From NCBI RefSeq assembly GCF_010726645.1, contig NZ_AP022563.1, positions 5,146,001 through 5,210,000 of the forward strand: DNA of 64,000 bases. The letters are read 5' to 3'. Shown piece after piece: positions 58,004-64,000 of the stretch (position 1 is its first letter; each line of letters begins with the position of its first letter). This DNA comes from Mycolicibacterium duvalii (GTDB lineage Bacteria > Actinomycetota > Actinomycetes > Mycobacteriales > Mycobacteriaceae). Made by a program: the position numbers and the translations under genes. The notes under the pieces were generated by a model. It did no database searches. It saw nothing but the letters and a program-made list of their open reading frames with translations, and was not told where the DNA came from.

Positions 58004-59125
58004 ATGAAAACCGAACTGTGCGAACGCTTCGGCATCGAATATCCGATCTTCGTGTTCACCCCGTCGGAGAAGGTGGCCGCCGCGGTCAGCCGGGCCGGCG
58101 GGCTCGGGGTGCTCGGCTGCGTGCGTTTCAACGACGCAGATGACCTGGAAAACGTCCTGCAGTGGATGGACGCCAACACCGACGGCAAGCCCTACGGTGT
58201 CGACATCGTGATGCCGGCCAAGGTGCCGACCGAGGGCACCTCGGTCGACATCAACAAGCTGATCCCCGCCGAACACCGTGAGTTCGTCGACAAGACCCTC
58301 GCCGATCTCGGGGTGCCGCCACTGCCTGAGGACGAGGCCCGCTCGGAAGGCGTTCTGGGGTGGCTGCATTCGGTGGCGCGCAGCCACGTCGAGGTGGCGC
58401 TGAAGCACCCGATCAAGCTGATCGCCAATGCGCTGGGTTCGCCGCCCAAGGACGTCATCGATCAGGCGCACGCGGCCGGTGTGCCGGTTGCGGCGCTGGC
58501 CGGGTCGCCCAAACATGCGCTGCGCCATGTCGAGAACGGTGTCGACATCGTCGTCGCGCAGGGCCACGAGGCCGGCGGCCACACCGGTGAGATCGGGTCG
58601 ATGGTGTTGTGGCCGGAGATCGTCGATGCACTGGACGGTAAGGCGCCGGTGCTGGCCGCGGGCGGCATCGGCACCGGCCGCCAGGTCGCGGCCGCGCTGG
58701 CGCTCGGCGCGCAGGGCGTCTGGATGGGCTCGGCGTTCCTGACCTCGGCCGAGTACGACCTCGGCGTGCGGTTGGAGTCGGGCCGTTCGGTGATCCAGGA
58801 GGCCATGCTCAACGCCACCTCCGCCGACACGGTGCGCCGGCGGATCTACACCGGCAAGCCGGCCCGGTTGCTCAAGAGTCGCTGGACGGATGCGTGGGAC
58901 GCCGAGGGTGCCCCGCAACCGCTGCCGATGCCGCTGCAGAACATCCTGGTCAGCGAGGCTCACCAACGGATGAGCGAGTCGACCGATCCGACCACCGTGG
59001 CGATGCCCGTCGGCCAGATCGTCGGCCGCATGAACGAGATCCGTCCGGTCGCCGACATCATCGCCGAGTTGGTCAGCGGTTTCGAGGAGGCCACCAAGCG
59101 CCTCGACGGCATCCGCGGGGGCTGA
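58004..59125 (+). CDS. Nitronate monooxygenase/NPD-family FMN oxidoreductase
   Basis: The 373-residue FMN TIM barrel of the 2-nitropropane dioxygenase/enoyl reductase family has RAGGLGVLGC, the glycine-rich QGHEAGGHTGEIGSM and phosphate site LAAGGIGTGRQVAAALALGA, then WMGSAFL. ATG 58004 has GGGGAG upstream. Relatives in steroid clusters (for example Rv3553) are thought to oxidise or isomerise steroid CoA intermediates. It follows fadD19 in the same direction and may share its transcript. Confidence 0.85.
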   Translation: MKTELCERFGIEYPIFVFTPSEKVAAAVSRAGGLGVLGCVRFNDADDLENVLQWMDANTDGKPYGVDIVMPAKVPTEGTSVDINKLIPAEHREFVDKTLADLGVPPLPEDEARSEGVLGWLHSVARSHVEVALKHPIKLIANALGSPPKDVIDQAHAAGVPVAALAGSPKHALRHVENGVDIVVAQGHEAGGHTGEIGSMVLWPEIVDALDGKAPVLAAGGIGTGRQVAAALALGAQGVWMGSAFLTSAEYDLGVRLESGRSVIQEAMLNATSADTVRRRIYTGKPARLLKSRWTDAWDAEGAPQPLPMPLQNILVSEAHQRMSESTDPTTVAMPVGQIVGRMNEIRPVADIIAELVSGFEEATKRLDGIRGG

Positions 59126-59135
59126 GCGCTGCCGG

Positions 59136-60260
59136 TTACCGCCGCGCCGCCAGGTTCTGCTCGACCTCCTGCTGCCAGAGATCGTTGGCATGGGTGGTGT
59201 CGACCTCCTGCTCGAACCGGTCGGTCATGTCGGGGGTGACCTCGGCGGCGTCGACATAGAACTGCTGATACCAGCGCCGGTGCTGGTAGACCGGACCGTC
59301 CTCCTCGGTCAGCAGCGGATTCTCGATCGGCGACTTGTTCTTCCAGATCTCGACGTCCTCGAGAAATCCCTCGCCGAAGCTCTTGTTCATCGCCCCGGCC
59401 AGCTTGGCGGCCTTGTCGGCCGGAAGCCCCGGCATCTCCTGCACGGCCACCCCCCACTGCAACATGAACGAGTTGTGGGTCACGGGGTAGTGGCAGTTGA
59501 TCAGTGCCACCTCGACGGTGAAGTCCGGCGCGAGGTCGTTGTGCAGCCAGTTGATCATGTACGCGGGACCGAAGTACGTCGCCTCGGACCGCAGATACGT
59601 TCCGTCCCAGAGTTTGTCCGGATCGGCGACGGCATCCGGTCGCGGCTTGGACTCCATGTACTGGCTGGCCATGTGCCCTTCGATGACGTTCTTGAAGTAC
59701 GTGGGATAGGCGTGATGGATATAGAAGAAGTGCGCCATGTCGACGTTGTTGTCCACGATCTCGCGACAATGAGCGCCCTCGATCAGGATTGAGCTCCACT
59801 GCCACGGTGACCACCGGCCCTCGTCGTAGCCCTCGATCATCGGCGGCATCAACTCGGGTGCCGGCACGTTACCCTCGGGGTCGTTCCACACCAGCAGTTG
59901 GCCGTTGATCTCGGCGGTCAGCCACGCCCTGGTACGGGCCATCCGCGGCGTGCGTTTGGCGTAGGGGACCAATGTGCATCTGCCGTCGCCGCCCCAACGC
60001 CAGTCGTGGAACGGGCACGCGACCGAGTCGCCCTTGATCGTGCCGCGTGACAGATCGCCGCCCATGTGTCGGCAGTACCCGTCGAGCACCTTGAGGGCGC
60101 CGCTGGAGTCGGCGAAGACCACGAGTTTGGTACCGAACGCCGAGATGCCGTGCGTCTGACCGTCACGGAAGGACTCCGCCAGTCCCAGGCAGTGCCAGCC
60201 GCGGGCGAAGCGCGTCATGGCCGGACCGAGGTCGATCTCCCGTAGGCCGTTCTGGGTCAT
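59136..60260 (-). CDS. Second KshA-like Rieske oxygenase
   Basis: The 374-residue protein is a close relative of KshA at 45911. Cluster ligands are Cys63, His65, Cys82 and His85, and the iron site is NNVDMAHFFYIHHAYP. Both copies share GWHCLG, WRWGGDG.C.LVPYAKRTPRMARTRAW and the C-terminal RRWYQQFYVD. Multiple KshA homologues with different steroid preference (for example CoA side-chain forms) occur in rapid growers and Rhodococcus. It is translationally coupled to the KstD-like gene upstream by a four-base overlap. No KstR box is seen for this operon. Confidence 0.9.
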   Translation of the reverse strand: MTQNGLREIDLGPAMTRFARGWHCLGLAESFRDGQTHGISAFGTKLVVFADSSGALKVLDGYCRHMGGDLSRGTIKGDSVACPFHDWRWGGDGRCTLVPYAKRTPRMARTRAWLTAEINGQLLVWNDPEGNVPAPELMPPMIEGYDEGRWSPWQWSSILIEGAHCREIVDNNVDMAHFFYIHHAYPTYFKNVIEGHMASQYMESKPRPDAVADPDKLWDGTYLRSEATYFGPAYMINWLHNDLAPDFTVEVALINCHYPVTHNSFMLQWGVAVQEMPGLPADKAAKLAGAMNKSFGEGFLEDVEIWKNKSPIENPLLTEEDGPVYQHRRWYQQFYVDAAEVTPDMTDRFEQEVDTTHANDLWQQEVEQNLAARR

Positions 60261-61804
60261 CGCGAGCCTTTCTTCATGTCCAGCACTGCCAGGTGGCTGA
60301 ACACCATGCTGGTGCCGATCGGATTGCCGCCGCCGGGGTAGGTGGTCCCGCTGGGCGCTGCCATGGTGTTTCCGGCGGCGTACAGTCCGGGAATCACAGT
60401 GTCCTCCGCGTCGAGCACCCGGGCAGCCGAATCGGTGCGCAGACCGCCTTTGGTGCCCAGGTCCGAGACGCCGAAGGCGGCCGCGTGAAACGGCGGCTGC
60501 TCGATCGGACGCAGCGGGGACGCCCCGCCGGAGAACGCCCGGTCGTACGGTTCGTCACCGCGTCCGAAGTCTTCGTCGACGCCACGGCGGGCGAATTCGT
60601 TGAAGCGCGCGACGGTGTCGGCCAGATTGAGCGGCGGGACGCCGATCGCGGCGGCCAGCTCCTCCAGGGTGCCGGCAGAACGCCACAGCCCGGCGGTCCG
60701 GTAGGCCTGCGGTTCCACCATCGAGACGTTGGTGGCCTGCACCGGCGGGACACCGTCATCGTGGTCGTCGTAGACCATCCAGTACGGCAGCGTGACGTCG
60801 CCGCGCCCGATTGCGTCCAGCACGCCGCGCCCGAGTCGGTCGTAAGCCGCGGACTCGTTGACGAACCGGCGACCGCTGTCGTCGACGAATAGGCCGCCGG
60901 TGAACCACAACGCAAACGCGGCGGTGCCGTCGGGATGCATCAGACCCGGTGACCACCATGCCTGGTCCATCAGATCGACATCGCCGCCCACCGCCATCGC
61001 CGCCAGGTGCGCCAAGCCGCGATTCCCGCTCGGGCCCATGGTGTCCCGGGAAGAACCGGGTACCCCGTAGCGGTCCCGCATCTGGTCGTTGTGCTCGAAC
61101 CCGCCGGCGGCCAGCAGCACACCGCGGGTGGCCCGGATCGATCGACGCTGACCGTCGGTCTCGGCGACCGCGCCGACGACCCTGCCGTCGTCGAGCACCA
61201 ATTCAATCAACGTCGTGCCCAGTTCGGTGCGCGCGTGCGGGTACCGCTGCAGGGCGATCAGGAAGCGGGCGATCAGTGCTCGGCCCCCGACGAAGTAGTC
61301 CTCCGGCGTCGGGCTGCCGAGCCGATCGGTGTCCAGTGGGCCGCGAATCAGGTCGCGTAGGTGCGGTGCCGCGGCCACCTTGATCGGCTTGGCTGCGATG
61401 TGCCGCATCCCGTCGGCGCGCGCCTTGGGCGCCTTGCCGAAGTAGTCGGGCCACGGCAGCAGCGTGAACTTGATCTGTTCGTCGGCCTCCAGGTATTCGA
61501 CCAGCGGCGCGCCGCTGCGCACATAGGTTTCCTGCAGGGCGGCCGGCGTGCGGTCACCGACCACTGCGCGGTAGTACTCCAGCGCATCGTCGAGGGTGTC
61601 GTCCGTCCCGGCGCGCAGCAGGACGGGATTGGCCGGGAACCACATACCGCCCCCGCCGGAATAGGCCGTGGTGCCGCCGAACTTCTCGGTGGCCTCGATG
61701 AGCACGACGTCGAGCCCTTCTCGCGCCGCCGTGTAGGCCCCGGTGACACCGCCGGCACCGGAGCCGGCGACCAGCACGTCGGTGGTCTCATCCCAGTCGG
61801 GCAT
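60257..61804 (-). CDS. Second KstD-like 3-ketosteroid dehydrogenase
   Basis: The 515-residue FAD enzyme has GSGAGGVTGAYTAAREGLDV, then GGTTAYSGGGGMWFPANP, and the C-terminal TYPGGGNPIGTSMVFSHLA with the Tyr/Gly pair of KstDs. It is shorter and clearly diverged from KstD at 25870, so probably of different substrate range (delta-1 or delta-4 activity). It overlaps the FadD gene upstream by 17 bases and the KshA-like gene downstream by four. The ATG at 61804 is chosen over 61837 because the FAD motif follows with normal spacing. Confidence 0.87.
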   Translation of the reverse strand: MPDWDETTDVLVAGSGAGGVTGAYTAAREGLDVVLIEATEKFGGTTAYSGGGGMWFPANPVLLRAGTDDTLDDALEYYRAVVGDRTPAALQETYVRSGAPLVEYLEADEQIKFTLLPWPDYFGKAPKARADGMRHIAAKPIKVAAAPHLRDLIRGPLDTDRLGSPTPEDYFVGGRALIARFLIALQRYPHARTELGTTLIELVLDDGRVVGAVAETDGQRRSIRATRGVLLAAGGFEHNDQMRDRYGVPGSSRDTMGPSGNRGLAHLAAMAVGGDVDLMDQAWWSPGLMHPDGTAAFALWFTGGLFVDDSGRRFVNESAAYDRLGRGVLDAIGRGDVTLPYWMVYDDHDDGVPPVQATNVSMVEPQAYRTAGLWRSAGTLEELAAAIGVPPLNLADTVARFNEFARRGVDEDFGRGDEPYDRAFSGGASPLRPIEQPPFHAAAFGVSDLGTKGGLRTDSAARVLDAEDTVIPGLYAAGNTMAAPSGTTYPGGGNPIGTSMVFSHLAVLDMKKGSR

Positions 61805-63467
61805 GGTGTTGCCTTCCGTACGTGCCGAATTCGGCATCCAGCGCCGCTCGGTCCTGGTCGCTCAGCAGGGAGTACCGCGGGCGCCCCCGGCCGGCCCAGT
61901 GATACACCGGCTCGTCGGTGTGCCAACGCTGGGCCTGCAGATCCCGTTTGAGCACCTTGTTGGAACCGGTGGCCGGCAAGCGTGCCGACACCCGCAACAG
62001 GCGCGGAAAGCTCTTGCGGCCCAGGTCCTGCTGGTCGACGAGAAAAGCCGCGAACTCGCCGACGTCGAAATTCTGCGGGTCGGCCACCTCCACGGCGGCC
62101 ATCACCTGGTCCCCCGAGCGGGGGTCGGGCACGCCGTACACCGCTGTGGCGATCACCGCCCGATGGCGGCGCAGCACGCGTTCGACGGTCAGCGCGGACA
62201 GGTTCTCGCCGTCGACTCGCATCCAGTCACCGCGCCGGCCCGCGAAGTACAGGAAGCCGTCGCCGTCGAGGTAGCCGAGATCCCCGGACCAGTACCAGCC
62301 GTTGCGGACGCGTTCTGCGTCGGCGATCTCGTTCTTGTAATAGCCCTCGAAGTTGGCCGCGCCGCGCTGGTCGACGATCTCGCCGACGGCTTCGTCGGCG
62401 TTGAGCACCCGGCCGCGGTCGTCGAGAACCGCCGGGGGACAGCGCTGCAGGGTCTGTGGGTCCACGATCACGACACCGGGGTGGGCGGGCCGGCCCAGCG
62501 CCGTGGGCGGGGCCGACGGGTCCGGGACCGCAACCGCGCCGCCCTCGCTGGAGCCGTAGCCCTCGAACAGCTCCGCACCGAACCGGCGACGGAACTCGCG
62601 CTGGTCATCGGGGGAGGCCTCGGTGCCGAAACCCCGGGTCAGGCTGTTCACGGCATCATCGGAACGCTCCGGGGTGGCCATCAGGTAGGCCAGCGCCTTG
62701 CCGACGTACGTGAAGAACGTCGCGCCGAAAGCGCGGACGTCGGGCAGGAATTGGGACGCCGAGAAGGTCGGTGTCAGGCACACGGTGGCACCGTTGGCCA
62801 GTGCGGGCGCCCACAGCGCCATGATCGCGTTGCCGTGAAACAGCGGCATGCAGCAGTAGTCGACGTCATCGCGGTGGTGACCGTATTTGTCGGTGGCCGC
62901 ATAGGCGATGGCGGCCAAGCGGCCCTGGCTGCACTTGACCGCTTTCGACGTTCCGGTGGTACCCGAGGTGAACAACAACAGCAGCAACGTGCCGGGACCG
63001 ACACCCTCGGCGCGAGCCGGTCCTGCGCGGTGACTCCGCAGCGCCGCACGGTAGCCAGGGTCATCGATGCGCAGGATGCGTGTCGGCGGCAGGCCGTGGT
63101 CAAGTGTCGACAACCGCTGTGCGCCCGCGCCGTCGGTGACGATCAGCGCGCAGTCGGCGTGGCGGATGTCGGCGGCCAGGTCGGCTGCGCCGCGTGTCGG
63201 ATTCAGCCCGACGACGGCGGCCCCGGCCAGCGCGGCGCCACCGAGCCAGAAGACGAAGTCGGCGACATTGGGCAGCAGAACACCGATGTGAAACGGCGCG
63301 CCGGAGAACGTCTGGTCGCGCAGAGTGGTGGCCAGCGCGGCGCGCGCCGCCGACTCGCCGACGACCTCGTTCCATGTCCAGGTCTGCTCGCGCGTTCGCA
63401 GACCGGGGTGCTCGTCGCCCACCCGGTCGAGCAGCATCGCGGCGATGTCCGCACGGCGCGGTGTCAC
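61788..63467 (-). CDS. FadD17-like acyl-CoA synthetase, copy A
   Basis: The 559-residue enzyme has A3 FTSGTTGTSKAVKCS, A5 LFEGYGSSEGG, A8 YWSGDLGYLDGDGFLYFAGR and A10 Lys in LPATGSNKVLKRDL. Overall it resembles FadD17 of M. tuberculosis (PFHIGVLLPNVADFVFWLGG; PLFHGNAIMALW; YVGKALAYLMATPE), an enzyme activating sterol side-chain acids. Its GTG start at 63467 overlaps the stop of a second FadD17-like gene by four bases. The C-terminal 40 residues extend beyond the usual end. Confidence 0.85.
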   Translation of the reverse strand: MTPRRADIAAMLLDRVGDEHPGLRTREQTWTWNEVVGESAARAALATTLRDQTFSGAPFHIGVLLPNVADFVFWLGGAALAGAAVVGLNPTRGAADLAADIRHADCALIVTDGAGAQRLSTLDHGLPPTRILRIDDPGYRAALRSHRAGPARAEGVGPGTLLLLLFTSGTTGTSKAVKCSQGRLAAIAYAATDKYGHHRDDVDYCCMPLFHGNAIMALWAPALANGATVCLTPTFSASQFLPDVRAFGATFFTYVGKALAYLMATPERSDDAVNSLTRGFGTEASPDDQREFRRRFGAELFEGYGSSEGGAVAVPDPSAPPTALGRPAHPGVVIVDPQTLQRCPPAVLDDRGRVLNADEAVGEIVDQRGAANFEGYYKNEIADAERVRNGWYWSGDLGYLDGDGFLYFAGRRGDWMRVDGENLSALTVERVLRRHRAVIATAVYGVPDPRSGDQVMAAVEVADPQNFDVGEFAAFLVDQQDLGRKSFPRLLRVSARLPATGSNKVLKRDLQAQRWHTDEPVYHWAGRGRPRYSLLSDQDRAALDAEFGTYGRQHHARLG

Positions 63468-64000
63468 GGCCGCCGGATCCGGTGGACGGGGTCGCTGCAC
63501 GCGGTGGCTTCGGCGGTGAGTTGGCGCTTGATCACCTTGAACGTCTCGGTGCGAGGCAGGACGGCGCTCACCCGGATGAACGACGGCCATTGCTTCTCAC
63601 CGAGATCGTCCTGTGCGGAGAGGAATTCGGTGAAGTCGTCGGCGGAGAACTGCGCACCGTCGCGAAGTACGACTGCGGCCATCACGCGGTCACCCACCGC
63701 GGGATCGGGGATCGGGTAGACAGCCACCTCGGTGATCTCGGGGTGACGCAGCAGGATCCGTTCGATGGGCGCGGTGCCGAGATTCTCGCCGTCGACCCGC
63801 ATCCAGTCGCCGAGGCGGCCCGCGAAGTACGCGAACCCGTTTTCGTCGCGGTAGGCCAGGTCTCCGCTGTGGTAGACGCCGTCACGCATCCGGTCGGCCT
63901 CGGCCTCGGGATCGCGGTAGTAGCCGCGGAACTGGCCCGGCCCTGCGGTGTTCACCAATTCGCCGACCACTCCGGGCGGGCATTCGGCACCGGTCTCGAC
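63464..64000 (-). CDS. fadD17: FadD17-like acyl-CoA synthetase, copy B (C-terminal part, cut by window edge)
   Basis: The frame is open to 64000 and shows only the last 178 residues of a ligase: VYHSGDLAYRDENGFAYFAG, DWMRVDGENLGTAPIERIL and the A10 Lys in TFKVIKRQLTAEA. This part is nearly what I recall of M. tuberculosis FadD17. It is the furthest upstream visible gene of the minus-strand operon that also holds copy A and the second KstD and KshA. The apparent start at 63970 is only an internal GTG. Confidence 0.88.
   Translation of the reverse strand, partial: VETGAECPPGVVGELVNTAGPGQFRGYYRDPEAEADRMRDGVYHSGDLAYRDENGFAYFAGRLGDWMRVDGENLGTAPIERILLRHPEITEVAVYPIPDPAVGDRVMAAVVLRDGAQFSADDFTEFLSAQDDLGEKQWPSFIRVSAVLPRTETFKVIKRQLTAEATACSDPVHRIRRP

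Noticed and set aside
55399..58188. A 929-codon open frame on the minus strand
   Set aside because: It is antisense to fadD19 and out of frame with echA19. Its sequence is a low-complexity GC artefact without domains.
1..64000. tRNA or rRNA genes
   Set aside because: No stretch with cloverleaf features or rRNA-like conservation was noticed by eye; a covariance search was not possible.

Overview
The window is high-GC actinobacterial DNA from a Mycobacterium-type organism, most likely a rapid grower (Mycolicibacterium). Several blocks follow the gene order of the KstR-controlled cholesterol catabolic region of M. tuberculosis (roughly Rv3506 to Rv3542c, judged from memory of those proteins). 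An MPT63-family secreted protein, a PGRS-like glycine-rich protein and six sites fitting the KstR consensus TnnAACnnGTTnnA support this placement.

Layout. (1) 1-1899: the end of the igr (side-chain degradation) operon, with chsH2 (partial), chsH1 and ltp2. (2) 2534-20881: a block foreign to the steroid theme. It starts with two paralogous atypical response regulators and an extra glucosamine-6-phosphate synthase. A translationally coupled operon follows, with two GT2 glycosyltransferases, a 1750-residue fusion protein (flippase-like, APH-like kinase, GT2 and a polytopic GT-C/polymerase-like part), a small membrane protein, a polysaccharide deacetylase, a sugar epimerase, two CelD/FemAB-type acyltransferases, a beta-propeller lipoprotein, a methyltransferase and a GH16 lipoprotein. 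I read it as a complete pathway for an unrecognised amino-sugar-containing surface glycan. (3) 20969-24995: envelope or secreted proteins, including an MPT63-like protein with a repeat tail and a PGRS-like protein with no PE domain. (4) 25006-30416: steroid ring degradation, with chsH3 and kstD diverging from hsaE-hsaG-hsaF around a KstR box. (5) 30523-33893: a haemophore-like protein, a hemolysin III-family protein and a RecQ helicase with a C-terminal phosphoribosyltransferase-like segment. (6) 33890-37879: a CYP136-like locus (TetR, unknown protein, SDR, P450, ferredoxin). (7) 37890-41346: a two-component pair whose kinase is frameshifted, then another P450. (8) 41372-57969: the classical KstR region: IclR regulator, DUF1214-like protein, SDR, sulfotransferase-like protein, kshA, ltp3, ltp4, DUF35 protein, F420-dependent oxidoreductase, acetoacetate decarboxylase-like protein, cyp142, echA19 and fadD19. 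An MFS-TetR pair interrupts it. (9) 58004-64000: a nitronate monooxygenase-like gene and a minus-strand operon with second copies of kshA and kstD and two tandem fadD17-like ligases.

How it works together: the steroid genes activate the sterol side chain (FadD19, FadD17), shorten it (CYP142, EchA19, ChsH1/H2/H3, Ltp2/3/4), open the rings (KstD, KshA) and convert the last ring fragment to pyruvate and propionyl/acetyl-CoA (HsaE-G-F). The glycan block appears self-contained: GlmS raises the amino-sugar pool, the epimerase and glycosyltransferases build lipid-linked or nascent glycan, the fusion protein may couple flipping and assembly, and the deacetylase, acyltransferases, methyltransferase and GH16 enzyme decorate or trim the product. 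No tRNA, rRNA, insertion sequence, integrase or CRISPR array was seen.
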